DNA of 64,000 nucleotides from Xanthomonas sacchari (GTDB lineage Bacteria; Pseudomonadota; Gammaproteobacteria; Xanthomonadales; Xanthomonadaceae): NCBI RefSeq assembly GCF_040529065.1, contig NZ_CP132343.1, positions 3,038,001 to 3,102,000 of the forward strand, read 5' to 3'. Shown piece by piece: positions 50,451 to 58,493 of this stretch (position 1 is its first letter; each line of letters starts with the position of its first letter). The notes under the pieces were generated by a model. It saw only the letters and a program-made list of their open reading frames with translations, ran no database searches and was not told where the DNA came from. The position numbers and the translations under genes were made by a program.

Positions 50451-51242
50451 CTACTGGCCGTCGCTGGAGGCGTTGATGCTGGCACCCAGCGAGGCATTGC
50501 CGCCGGCCTGCCCCTGCGCCTGACCGCTACCGGCCTGCGCACCGCCCTGGCCGCCCGCACCCGCCTGGCCCGACACCGACCCGCCATGCGTGCCCGCGCT
50601 GTGCGAGGCGCTGCCGCTGGCCGCACCGTTGGCACTCCCGCTCCCGGACAGCGCCGGCACCGCCGGCACCGCCGGCAGGCTACCGCCGCTGGCGGCGCCG
50701 TTGCCGCTGCCGGTGCCGGCCGCGCTCGACGCAGCACCGTTACCGGTCACGCCATTGACTGCACCGGCGGCAGTACCGGCGGTCGACAGCGCCGCAGTGG
50801 GATTGGCGGCACTGGTCGCCGCGCCGAGCGCGCCATCGGCCTGGCCCATCGCGCTACCGGCCGCGCTGCGTGCCGCGGCACTGCCACTGGCCGCGGCATT
50901 GCCGGCCAGTGTGCGGCCCTGGTTCACCGCAGCGCCGGCGGTCTGCGCCGCACCCTCGGCGGTGGCCGCGCCACGCGCCGCCGCCCGCTGCGCCGCCATC
51001 CGCGCACGCTGCGACGACTGCTCGATGCCACTACGCGCGGCATCCAGCGGCACTCCGGCGTCCAGGCGGCCGGCGCCCATGCCGTTGCCGCCGAGGCTGC
51101 CGCCCCCCAGGCCGCCCAGGGTGCCATTGACGGCACCGCCCACGCTGCCCGCACCGCCCAGCAACTGCGCGCCGGCCACGCCCGGGATCAGCGCCACCGA
51201 CGCCGCCAGCACCGCGCTCGCCAACAGAGTCTTGCCGTTCAT
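50451..51242 (-). CDS. Secreted Gly/Ala/Ser-rich low-complexity protein
   Basis: A 263-residue protein: signal peptide residues 1-24 (TLLASAVLAASVALIPGVAGA), then a sequence made largely of Gly, Ala, Ser and Asn with few charged or aromatic residues. It starts QLLGGAGSVGGAVNGTLGG, has a short charged helix (GIEQSSQRARMAAQRAAARG, about residues 72-91), and ends in GQAGAGGQGGAQAGSGQAQ-type runs and SLGASINASSDGQ. I do not recognise it. It could be a surface or matrix protein or a flexible spacer. CGAGGAGAATGCG places a ribosome site before ATG 51242. It lies 104 bases downstream of the subtilisin-like protease gene, same strand, and may be its substrate or partner; that is conjecture. Confidence 0.75.
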   Translation of the reverse strand: MNGKTLLASAVLAASVALIPGVAGAQLLGGAGSVGGAVNGTLGGLGGGSLGGNGMGAGRLDAGVPLDAARSGIEQSSQRARMAAQRAAARGAATAEGAAQTAGAAVNQGRTLAGNAAASGSAAARSAAGSAMGQADGALGAATSAANPTAALSTAGTAAGAVNGVTGNGAASSAAGTGSGNGAASGGSLPAVPAVPALSGSGSANGAASGSASHSAGTHGGSVSGQAGAGGQGGAQAGSGQAQGQAGGNASLGASINASSDGQ

Positions 51243-51346
51243 CGCATTCTCCTCGTGTCGCCGCAGGCCATCTGCGGCTCTCATGTCTCCCTACGAATCG
51301 AGCGACGCAGAACATCCCGAGCAGGCGGGACGCAGACAGAATGCGT

Positions 51347-52642
51347 TCAGCCGCCCGGCGCGCGCTGCAGCGCCAGGTCCGCACCGAGCAGGCCGGCGCC
51401 GTACACCGGATCGGCGCCGAGCGCACCGAGATCGCGCGCCTGCGCCTGCAACTGCGTGCGCACCTGCGCGGCCGCCTGCGGATTCGGCTGTGACAGTGCC
51501 TGCGCCGCCAGCCGCGCCACCAGCGGCGCCGCGAAGGAGGTGCCGCGTTGCGCCTGCCAGCGGCCCTGCGGCGCGGCGGCGATCAATTCGCCGACCGCGG
51601 CGAAGGCCACCTGCGGCCCACGCCCCGCCTCCGGCAAGACCCGCCCACGCGCATCCACCGCGGTGACACCGATCACGCCGGGATAGGCCGCCGGATACAG
51701 CGGCGGTGCCGCCGGGCCGTCGTTGCCCACCGCCGCGACCAGCACGTGGCCGCGCGCGAGCATGCGCTGCACGGCGAGTTGCAGCGCGCGGTTGGGGCCG
51801 CCGATCAGGCTGATGTTGATCACCGGCACCTGCTGCTGCGCCATCCATGCCAGTGCCCCGACCAGCTCGACCACGGTGCCGCCATCGGCCTGGCCGCAAT
51901 AGATGTCGGCCGCATACAGGGTGCGTGCGAACGGCCCGTGCGCCACCGCGCGTCCGGCCAGCAGCGAGGCGACGGCGGTGCCGTGCGGCTGCGCGCGTAC
52001 CTGCCCGTCGCAGCCCCAGGTCTGCACCTGCACGCCGGCCAGCGCCGGATGCGCCGCGTCCACGCCGCTGTCGATCAGCCCGACCACGAATCCGCCCGTC
52101 GCGGCACCCTCGGCTGCGCGAACGGCGGACGCGCTGTCTGGCGTCGGTGGCGCCGCCGCCGATCCGCTGTAGACGTGGTTGTAGTCGTACTCGCCCTGCG
52201 GATCGCGCTCGCGCAGTTGCTGCAGGGCGCGGCGCGTGGATAGGCCCGACGGCACCTGCAGCACCACCAGGCGCAGGCCGAATTCGCCGAAGCTACGCTG
52301 CTCCAGTACCACGAAGCCGGCCGCCTGCGCCGCCTGCAGCGCCGCCGGCTCCGGCTCCAATGCCACCACCTGCCCGCGCATCACCACCGCGCCACCTTCG
52401 TCGCGCTCCAGCCCGCGCGGATCGCTGCGCAGCAGCGCCTGCAGGCGTTTCAGCCGCAGCCGTTCGAGATCGCCGCGCGCATCCTGCAGCGATTCTCCCA
52501 ACCGATTCATGCCGCCCTGCATGCCCTGGGTGACGTCCTGCACCAGCCCGCCCGCCGACGGCAACGCCAGTTGCGCCAACGCCGGTGTCGCCACCGCCAG
52601 CCATGCCACGGCCATCCAGCGCATTCGCCTGCCCGTCGCCAT
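51347..52642 (-). CDS. Subtilisin-like S8 family serine protease, exported
   Basis: Serine peptidase of 431 residues. Signal peptide to about residue 23. A long N-terminal region (25-180) with a helical coil (DARGDLERLRLKRLQALLRS) may be a propeptide or partner-binding part. The catalytic triad is complete: Asp191 in LIDSGVD, His220 in QPHGTAVASLLAG, Ser369 in RGTSFAAP, with oxyanion Asn307 in AAVGNDGP. It has no C-terminal autotransporter or PPC domain. The start ATG at 52642 is chosen for the signal peptide; the open frame continues further upstream over the divergent sigma gene region. It is divergent from an ECF sigma/anti-sigma pair with 81 bases between. Confidence 0.93.
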   Translation of the reverse strand: MATGRRMRWMAVAWLAVATPALAQLALPSAGGLVQDVTQGMQGGMNRLGESLQDARGDLERLRLKRLQALLRSDPRGLERDEGGAVVMRGQVVALEPEPAALQAAQAAGFVVLEQRSFGEFGLRLVVLQVPSGLSTRRALQQLRERDPQGEYDYNHVYSGSAAAPPTPDSASAVRAAEGAATGGFVVGLIDSGVDAAHPALAGVQVQTWGCDGQVRAQPHGTAVASLLAGRAVAHGPFARTLYAADIYCGQADGGTVVELVGALAWMAQQQVPVINISLIGGPNRALQLAVQRMLARGHVLVAAVGNDGPAAPPLYPAAYPGVIGVTAVDARGRVLPEAGRGPQVAFAAVGELIAAAPQGRWQAQRGTSFAAPLVARLAAQALSQPNPQAAAQVRTQLQAQARDLGALGADPVYGAGLLGADLALQRAPGG

Positions 52643-52723
52643 GTCCCGCTCCGTTGTCCGCCCCTGTTGGCGTGCCACACTAATCCTGCCATCCCGACCC
52701 ACCGTGAACGCCGCGCCGCGCCC

Positions 52724-53257
52724 ATGGAAGAAAACGCCTCCGCCGAACGTATCCCCCACATGCACGCCGATCCCACGGCCGCCGTCGGCGACGGCATCTG
52801 TACCCTGCTGCCGCAGTTGCGGCGCTTCGCGCGTGCCGTCGCCGGGCATCGCGAGGACGCCGACGATCTGCTGCAGATCGCGATCGAACGCGCCCTGCGC
52901 CGCGCCGCGCAATGGCGGCCGGAGACGCCGCTGCAGTACTGGCTGTACGGCATCATCCGCCACGCCTGGATCGACGAGGTGCGGGCGCAGCGGCGACGGC
53001 GGCAGGTGTTCGTCGATGCCGCCGAGGGCGAACACGTCGGCGACACGCCGCTGGAGCGGCAGCAGGACTGGATGGCGGTGCAGGCCGCGATGGCCGGCCT
53101 GCCCGAGGAACAACGCCTGGCGATCGCGCTGGTGCTGATCGAAGGCCTGTCCTACAAGGATGCCGCGGCGGTGCTGGAGATTCCGCTGGGCACACTCACC
53201 AGCCGGCTCGCGCGCGGACGCGAAGCCCTGCAGGCGTCACTGGAGGCGACCGCATGA
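52724..53257 (+). CDS. ECF RNA polymerase sigma factor
   Basis: Extracytoplasmic-function sigma factor of 177 residues. Sigma2: LLPQLRRFARAVAGHREDADDLLQ and WLYGIIRHAWIDEVRAQRRR. Sigma4: LPEEQRLAIALVLIEGLSYKDAAAVLEIPLGTLTSRLARGREAL (in part), with a standard helix-turn-helix. It overlaps the anti-sigma gene (ATGA at 53254-53257). The ATG at 52724 is preceded by a GC-rich stretch without a clear ribosome site. It is divergent from the subtilisin-like protease gene, which may be in its regulon. Confidence 0.93.
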   Translation: MEENASAERIPHMHADPTAAVGDGICTLLPQLRRFARAVAGHREDADDLLQIAIERALRRAAQWRPETPLQYWLYGIIRHAWIDEVRAQRRRRQVFVDAAEGEHVGDTPLERQQDWMAVQAAMAGLPEEQRLAIALVLIEGLSYKDAAAVLEIPLGTLTSRLARGREALQASLEATA

Positions 53258-54036
53258 CCACCACGATCGATTCACTCACCCTGCAGGCCTACGCCGACGG
53301 CGAACTGGACCCAGTGCAGGCCGCGCAAGTGGAAGCGGCGCTGCGGACCGACCCGCAGTTGGCGCAGGCCCTGGAGCGGCTGCGCAGCCTGCAGGTGCGG
53401 CTGCGTGCCGGCTTCGCGCCGGTGCTGGACGAAGCCGTGCCCGCACGCTTGCTCGCCGCGGCGCGCGCGCGGCCGACTGACGCGCCCGACCAGGACGCCG
53501 CTGTCGCAGCGAAGCCGCCCTCGCCCATCCATGCGACCGCGCAGGCAAGCCGACCGACGCCGCTGCGGCCACGCGCGCGCCGCCGCTGGGCGCTGCCGGC
53601 GGGCTTGGCGGCGGCGCTGCTGCTGGGGCTGTGGATCGCGCAGCGGCAATTGCCGCAGGGCGCCGCGCCGGGCCCCACGGTCGCGGCCACCCAGGGTGGC
53701 GTCGCCGAGGGCGCGTTGGCGCAGGCGCTGACGCAGCAGTTGTCTGGCCAGCCTCAGAGCAGCGTGCGCATCGGCCTGAGCTTCCGCGATCGCGACGGCC
53801 ATTACTGCCGCACCTTCGCCATGCCGCGCGCCAGCGCCGGCCTGGCCTGCCAGCGCGACAGCGCATGGCGGGTGGAATTGCTGGTGCCCGCTGGCGAACA
53901 CAACGACGGCAGCGGCATGCGCATGGCGGCCAGCCCGATGCCGGCCGCCGTGCTGCAGGCGGTGGATGCGCGCATCGCCGGCGAAGCGCTGGATGCCGAC
54001 GGCGAACAGCAAGCACGCGCGCACGGCTGGCGCTAG
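53254..54036 (+). CDS. Transmembrane anti-sigma factor
   Basis: A 260-residue protein with a cytoplasmic anti-sigma domain (LTLQAYADGELDPVQAAQVEAAL, residues about 8-80), a Pro/Ala/Arg linker, one membrane helix (WALPAGLAAALLLGLWIA, about 113-130) and a periplasmic domain of about 120 residues (RIGLSFRDRDGHYCRTFAM, GLACQRDSAWRVELLVP) with two Cys. There is no HxxxCxxC zinc motif in the N-terminal domain, so it belongs to the non-ZAS kind. The four-base overlap with the sigma gene is typical of co-translated pairs. The periplasmic domain is probably the sensor; its ligand is unknown. Confidence 0.88.
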   Translation: MTTTIDSLTLQAYADGELDPVQAAQVEAALRTDPQLAQALERLRSLQVRLRAGFAPVLDEAVPARLLAAARARPTDAPDQDAAVAAKPPSPIHATAQASRPTPLRPRARRRWALPAGLAAALLLGLWIAQRQLPQGAAPGPTVAATQGGVAEGALAQALTQQLSGQPQSSVRIGLSFRDRDGHYCRTFAMPRASAGLACQRDSAWRVELLVPAGEHNDGSGMRMAASPMPAAVLQAVDARIAGEALDADGEQQARAHGWR

Positions 54037-54124
54037 CAACAGCGCGACGCCGTGCCTGCTCGGCGGGACAACGCGCCTTGGCACCTCTGGGTCATGCCGT
54101 GACGCGTCCCGTAGGAGTCAACTG

Positions 54125-55048
54125 TCATGCACCTGCGATGACAGGAGGAGCATATGGTGCGTGATCGCGCACGATGGCGTTGAGCCAGCGCAGGAACTTG
54201 TGCATACAGGCGACGATGGCGACCTTGGCCGGCTTGCCCGCTGCGCGCAGGCGCGCGTAGGTGTTGGCCAAGGGGGATTTGGCACGGATGCTGGCCCAGG
54301 TGGCCATGTACAGCACGCGCCGCACGTCGGCACGTCCGCCTTTGATGCGGCGTTGGCCTTTCCAGCAGCCGCTGTCGTGATTGAACGGGGCCAGCCCGAC
54401 CAGGGCAGCGAGCTTGCGTGGCGGCAGCGTGCCTAGTTCTGGCAGCCGCGCGGCCAGAACCGCGCGCAGGATCGTGCCGAGCCCAGGCACCTTGGGTAGG
54501 CTCGAGCAGGTCTTGCCCTGCTGCTCGATCTCCTGCGTCAACGTCTGGATCTGCTGGTTCAGTAGGGCGATCACCTCTCGGCAGCGGTGTTGCACTTTGG
54601 CGCTGGTGATGTGCTCCAGGCGCCGCCGATGGACATCGCGCTGGCCCACCAGGGTGGCACGCAGGTCCAGCAGTTCGCGAAGAGATTGCTGGTGCTCAGG
54701 CACCACGGGCGTGAGGGTGGTCGGGATGTGCTGGGCGGCGATGGCCAGCAGGCGCGCGTCCAGGACATCGGTCTTGGCATGCAGGCCCAAGGCCTGGGCT
54801 AGTTTGCGCGGACGATCGGCGGCCATCCGCACTGCCGGCAGGTTCGCCTCTCGGAGCACCTGCAGCACGGCATGTTCGTAGCCGCCACTGGCTTCCAGCA
54901 CGATCCGCTCGCAGCCCAACTCGGCCAGGCGTTGGGCCAGCGCACGCTGCCCCTGTGGCGTATTGGGTTGGGTCCAGGTCTGCTCGTCCGGCAGTACATG
55001 AATGACCAGTTCGGCCTTGGATACATCGATCCCGATATAGCGTCGCAT
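54125..55048 (-). CDS. IS110-family transposase (recombinase)
   Basis: DEDD-type recombinase of 307 residues. The RuvC-like N-terminal domain opens with RRYIGIDVSKAELVIHVL (first Asp), has VLEASGGYEHAVLQVLREA (Glu) and KTDVLDARLLA (paired Asp). The C-terminal Tnp domain has PGLGTILRAVLAARLPELG, AALVGLAPFNHDSGCW with the expected nucleophile Ser, and GGRADVRRVLYMATWASIR. Both halves are intact and the frame is unbroken, so the enzyme should be functional. The start ATG at 55048 opens the family sequence; the frame upstream belongs to the non-coding end. Confidence 0.95.
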   Translation of the reverse strand: MRRYIGIDVSKAELVIHVLPDEQTWTQPNTPQGQRALAQRLAELGCERIVLEASGGYEHAVLQVLREANLPAVRMAADRPRKLAQALGLHAKTDVLDARLLAIAAQHIPTTLTPVVPEHQQSLRELLDLRATLVGQRDVHRRRLEHITSAKVQHRCREVIALLNQQIQTLTQEIEQQGKTCSSLPKVPGLGTILRAVLAARLPELGTLPPRKLAALVGLAPFNHDSGCWKGQRRIKGGRADVRRVLYMATWASIRAKSPLANTYARLRAAGKPAKVAIVACMHKFLRWLNAIVRDHAPYAPPVIAGA

Positions 55049-55263
55049 AGACGTTCTCCGCAGTAGACTCAGGCACGAGAGCACTCCTGCCGACGCCCAT
55101 GCTTGTGGAGTTCGAGCTCGCGACTCGGGCAACTGTTCGGGCTGATGAGGCAGGAGACACGGGGTGCGGCGGCGCTGACTCCTACTCGTGCTTGCTGGCA
55201 CCACGGCTAAACGGCCTGCCGCACTCCGCTCTCACCTGCAACGATAGACCCTCATTTGACACA
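55049..55263 (-). ncRNA. Candidate bridge RNA of the IS110 element
   Basis: Non-coding end upstream of the transposase. Read on the transposase strand (5' to 3') it contains, in order: AGCCG at 55208-55204, matching the left target side; GTAGGAG at 55185-55179, complementary to the right target side CTCCTAC including the CT core; ACAGTTG at 55136-55130, identical to the element's right end at 54125-54119; and CACAAG at 55107-55102, complementary to CTTGTG formed by the CT core and the left end (complement of 55265-55260). Target loop first and donor loop second is the order known for the bridge RNA of the IS110 relative IS621. RNA boundaries cannot be set by eye. Confidence 0.7.
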
Positions 55264-55323
55264 AGCGGCTTCAGCCGCGACGCGCGTTTCCGAGGAGCCC
55301 GCCGCGGCTAAAGCCGCTCCTAC
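55264..55323. repeat. REP palindrome split by the IS110 insertion (right part)
   Basis: AGCGGCTTCAGCCGCG at 55264-55279 and CGCGGCTAAAGCCGCTCCTAC ending at 55323 (one base changed, TAAAG for TGAAG). The missing first arm end, GTAGGAG, is at 54111-54117 on the other side of the IS. Confidence 0.88.
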
Positions 55324-55377
55324 GGCGCACATCGCATCCCGTTAGATTGCCGCGGACGCAATGTCTTCGAGGTGCCC

Positions 55378-55893
55378 TCACTTCGCGCCGGCGGCCGCGT
55401 CGAGACCGTCGATGCCAGCCAGCATCTTCTTCAGCAGCGCCTCCAACTGCTGCTGCTCGCCCGCATCCAGTGCCGCGGTTTCCGCATCGAGGAACGCGCA
55501 CACGTCCGGCAGCAGCCGCTCGATCAGGGCGATGCCGGCCGGCTGCAGGGTCAGCGTGACCTTGCGCCGGTCTTCCGGGCTGGCTGTGCGCAAAAGCAGC
55601 CCCTTGCTGCACAGGCTGTCGGTGAGGCGGGTGATGTTGGCCGGCTTCTCGCTGGCGGCCTCGGCCACCTCGGTGGGGGTGATGCACTGCTCGGGCGTGC
55701 CGTACAGCATCATCAGGATCTCGTACTCCGGCGGGCTGATGCCGTACGCCTTGAGCATGCCGCTGGCGTTGGCATGCACGCGCTTGTACAGATGCTTGAC
55801 CAGGCGGACCAGGACGGCGGGCTCGCGCGGGAACGCGGGATAGCGTGCGCAGGTGTGCGCGACACGCCGCTCGGTCTGATCGAAACTGCCCAT
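55378..55893 (-). CDS. MarR-family transcriptional regulator
   Basis: Winged-helix regulator of 171 residues. VRLVKHLYKRVHANASGMLK is the dimer helix, ISPPEYEILMMLYGTPEQ starts the DNA-binding domain, ITPTEVAEAASEKPANITRLTDSL is the helix-turn-helix and LLLRTASPEDRRKVTLTLQPAG the wing with the typical DxRxxxLxLT pattern. The C-terminal helices complete the dimer interface. No efflux gene is adjacent, so its target is unknown. The ATG at 55893 has no strong ribosome site; the frame continues upstream without family sequence. About 54 bases separate its stop from the REP. Confidence 0.9.
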   Translation of the reverse strand: MGSFDQTERRVAHTCARYPAFPREPAVLVRLVKHLYKRVHANASGMLKAYGISPPEYEILMMLYGTPEQCITPTEVAEAASEKPANITRLTDSLCSKGLLLRTASPEDRRKVTLTLQPAGIALIERLLPDVCAFLDAETAALDAGEQQQLEALLKKMLAGIDGLDAAAGAK

Positions 55894-56036
55894 GAGGAAA
55901 TCGCGTGCAAGTGGGGTAGCCGCCAATGCTACCCATTGCGCATCGCCCCGACGAGGGCATGCGTTGCGTTCCCGCACGCTGTCGACACGATGCACCGCAC
56001 GCCGTTGCCGACGCGCGCGAGCGTGCCGGCGATCGA

Positions 56037-56903
56037 TCAGGTGGCGAACAGCGGCGCGTACTCAGGCGCCACCAGTTCGCGCAGCACGCTGGCCGGCACG
56101 TCCACGGTCTGCGTGCCATCGGCATATGGCCCCACCTGGTACGGCGGGAACACGAAGCGCAGCGCGGTGATCTTGCCCGCCGCATCGACCAGCGGCTGGA
56201 ACTGGCTGAAGTTGCTGGGCTGCGGCTCGGTGCCTTCGGCGATCATCTTGCTGGCGCTGCGCACCTGCTCGTCCTGATCCTCCGGCGGCACCTGCTCGGC
56301 ATCGACCCGCGTCTGCACCGCCTGGCGCAGTTGCGCGGCGACATAGCCGGCCACCGGCTTCCAATGCGACGCATCCGGGATCAGCGTCTCGGCGGTGAGC
56401 ATGCGCTGCTGCTGCGGCAGCCACACCCAGCGCGCCACCAGCGGTTCGCCGTGCGCGCCGCCGGTGTAGCGGCTGCCGTCGGCGCTCAGCGCGACCAGAT
56501 CCGGGCGCTCCAGCAGCATCTCGAACTGCAGCGACAGTTCGTAGGGCGCGCGCGGACGATCGTTGCCGAGCCCGTCGACCGCTTCCATCAGTTCGCTGCG
56601 CGCGCGCTGCGCGTAGCGGTTGGCCGCGTCGGCAAGCCCCGGGTAGCGGTTGATCGAGGGCGGGAAAGTGATCCCGACCACATAGCTGGGGCTGTGTTCG
56701 ACGATGTCCTTCAGTTCCGGCGGCGCGGTCTGCGCCTGCTCCGGCGCCGCAGGCGCGGCAGCTTCGGCCTGTGCCGGTGCTGCCGCGGGCGCCGGTGCGG
56801 CGGCCGGTTCCTCGCGCTTGCAGCCGGCCACTGCCAGTGCCGCCGCGACCGCCAGTGCCGTCCATGCCATCCGCCCGTTGCCCTTCGTCTCTGCCCTGCT
56901 CAC
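56037..56903 (-). CDS. DUF3298 domain lipoprotein
   Basis: Predicted lipoprotein of about 288 residues. The start at GTG 56903 gives a basic lead followed by the hydrophobic run and lipobox LAVAGC; ATG 56948 and ATG 56870 are other options. A long Ala/Pro/Glu linker (EEPAAAPAPAAAPAQAEAAA) follows the Cys. The mature domain begins ELKDIVEHSPSYVVGITFPP and ends with FPPYQVGPYADGTQTVDVP, the hallmark of DUF3298, whose members include RsiV-like lysozyme-binding proteins. Its role here is unknown. Separate transcript, minus strand, 71 bases upstream of a small acetyltransferase gene's stop. Confidence 0.85.
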   Translation of the reverse strand: MSRAETKGNGRMAWTALAVAAALAVAGCKREEPAAAPAPAAAPAQAEAAAPAAPEQAQTAPPELKDIVEHSPSYVVGITFPPSINRYPGLADAANRYAQRARSELMEAVDGLGNDRPRAPYELSLQFEMLLERPDLVALSADGSRYTGGAHGEPLVARWVWLPQQQRMLTAETLIPDASHWKPVAGYVAAQLRQAVQTRVDAEQVPPEDQDEQVRSASKMIAEGTEPQPSNFSQFQPLVDAAGKITALRFVFPPYQVGPYADGTQTVDVPASVLRELVAPEYAPLFAT

Positions 56904-56974
56904 GTCGACTGCCCCTGTTCCTGCAATGCCTATGGAAGTGGCGCGCATTATCGCGCCGTTGCGATGCCGCCCGC

Positions 56975-57259
56975 TCAAGCGAGCAGCGCGGCGTACTGCG
57001 GATGCCGCTGGATGAACACCGCCGCGTACGAACACGCCGGCACCACTTTCCAGCCTTGCGCCTGCGCGTGGTCCAGCGCGGCGGTCACCAGTTGCGCCGC
57101 CAGGCCGCGCCCGCCGATCGGGCCAGGCACCCCCGTGTGGGTGATGACCATGCGCTCCTGTTGCAGGACGTAGTCGAGCTCGGCGCGGTGGCCGTCGACC
57201 TCCAGGGTGAAACGCCGCTGTTGCGGATCGTGCGCGATCGGGACGTTGGCTGCGGACAT
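56975..57259 (-). CDS. Small GNAT-type acetyltransferase (COG2388 family)
   Basis: A 94-residue protein with the reduced acetyltransferase fold. AELDYVLQQERMVITHTGVP leads into GGRGLAAQLVTAALDHAQAQG, the acetyl-CoA pocket, and VVPACSYAAVFIQRHPQYAALL, the conserved end with YxAxFIxRHPEY. Full family length. Substrate unknown. The ATG at 57259 starts the family sequence after a short polar lead. Confidence 0.9.
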   Translation of the reverse strand: MSAANVPIAHDPQQRRFTLEVDGHRAELDYVLQQERMVITHTGVPGPIGGRGLAAQLVTAALDHAQAQGWKVVPACSYAAVFIQRHPQYAALLA

Positions 57260-57489
57260 GGGGAACTGGGTGTGGCGCGGAGCACGCAGTGTCCGCTGCC
57301 GCTTGCCGCGGCCGTGTGAAGCACCTGCCCCAGCGCGTCACGCCGCCGACGCGGCGCGTCAGCCGTCCGCCGCTCACATCGTGCCGCTCAAGTCGTGCCG
57401 CGCGCCGCCGATAACCCTAAGACAGGCCGAAAACCTGGCATGGGAGTTGCACCTCCCATCACGCAGCGATCCAACAGGAAACCACGCGC

Positions 57490-57696
57490 ATGAGCGAGAA
57501 CGAGAGCAAATACGACCCGGGCGACCACAACGCCTCCCTGCTGGAAGGGCTGTTCCAACTGTCGGTCAGCGGCGATCACCAGGGCGGCGAGTTCCAGCAG
57601 CTCGACGACGAGGTCTACCAGCGCCTCAAGCACACCTACGAGAATGCCGCCATCGGCAGCGCCAAGGTGCAGTTGCGCGGGCAGCAGACCCGCTGA
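57490..57696 (+). CDS. Small acidic hypothetical protein (68 residues)
   Basis: Soluble, acidic, no membrane segment (MSENESKYDPGDHNASLLEG at the start; EVYQRLKHTYENAAIGSAK near the end). I do not recognise a family. The composition, with many Asp, Gln, Glu, Tyr and His, differs from GC noise, and AACAGGAAACC before the ATG is a good ribosome site. It stands alone between divergent and convergent genes. Confidence 0.7.
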   Translation: MSENESKYDPGDHNASLLEGLFQLSVSGDHQGGEFQQLDDEVYQRLKHTYENAAIGSAKVQLRGQQTR

Positions 57697-57849
57697 ACCC
57701 AGAGGGCGGCCCAACGGACCGCCTCCTTCCCAGGCGCGATGCGTGCCCACGACCGCATCGACGCCACGGCGCCCAGCCCGCGCAGCGAAGCAGGCACGCG
57801 CGATCCGGCGCCGCACTCCCGTCCCGTGCAGGCGCCGCGGCGCCACGAA

Positions 57850-58485
57850 TCAGCCGCGGCCGAAGCGCGGGTTGGCCAGCTCGTCGAGGAAGTGCTGCAG
57901 CACCGACGGCTCCATGATCAGCAGGAACATCACGCCGAACGCCGCGCCGGCCAGGTGCGCGCTGTGGTTGACGTTGTCGCCGCCGCGGCGGTCCATCCAG
58001 ATGCTGTAGCCGACATAGAACACGGCATACAGGATGGCCGGGATCGGAATCGGGATGAAGAAGAAGAAGATCCCGGTCCACGGGGCCATCAGGATGAAGG
58101 CGAACAGCACCGCCGACACCGCACCGGAGGCGCCCAGGCTCATGTAGTTGGGATTCTTCTGGTTCTTCAGGTAGCTGGGCAGGATCGAGACCACCAGCGC
58201 CGACAGATAGAACAGCGGATACACCAGCATGTTGCCGGTGTGCCGCTCCATCAGCACCTCGATCGGGCCGCCGAAGAAGTACAGCGTGACCATGTTGAAC
58301 AACAGGTGCGGGAAATCGGCGTGGATGAAGCCGTAGGTCACCAGCCGGTCGTACTGCTTGTGGCGGTCGATCGCCGGTGGCCACAGGATCAGCCGGTCGA
58401 GCAGCCGGCGGTTGTTGAACGCCGCCCACGACACCAGCACGGTGAGGACGATCAGGATCAGGTTGACGGGGGTGACGGAGGGCAT
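57850..58485 (-). CDS. Rhomboid-family intramembrane serine protease
   Basis: Membrane protease of 211 residues with about six helices. The catalytic Ser is Ser120 in SLGASGAVSAV, and the partner His is His177 in NHSAHLAGAAFG; His60 and Asn64 in FPHLLFNMVTLYFFGG supply the oxyanion and the loop 1 signature. All are in place, so it should be active. It cleaves within membrane segments of other proteins; the target is unknown. Eight bases separate its start from the stop of the peptide transporter gene, same strand, so they are co-transcribed. Confidence 0.93.
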   Translation of the reverse strand: MPSVTPVNLILIVLTVLVSWAAFNNRRLLDRLILWPPAIDRHKQYDRLVTYGFIHADFPHLLFNMVTLYFFGGPIEVLMERHTGNMLVYPLFYLSALVVSILPSYLKNQKNPNYMSLGASGAVSAVLFAFILMAPWTGIFFFFIPIPIPAILYAVFYVGYSIWMDRRGGDNVNHSAHLAGAAFGVMFLLIMEPSVLQHFLDELANPRFGRG

Positions 58486-58493
58486 GCGGGGTC

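Larger units (their letters stand above)
54118..55263 (-). mobile_element. IS110-family insertion sequence inserted in a REP palindrome
   Basis: About 1146 bases. The left flank reads GTAGG-AG (to 54117) and the right flank AG-CGGCTTC (from 55264). Removing the element and one AG restores GTAGGAGCGGCTTC, the REP core that is intact at 47026-47039. On the transposase strand the core is CT. The upstream non-coding end is 215 bases, the downstream end only seven bases past the stop codon, the plan of IS110-group elements. There are no long terminal inverted repeats, as expected. Confidence 0.85.

Noticed and set aside
54037-55377. Possible larger genomic island around the IS110 element
   Set aside because: Flanking genes are ordinary and no second transposase, integrase, tRNA or attachment repeat is present; only the single IS is supported.
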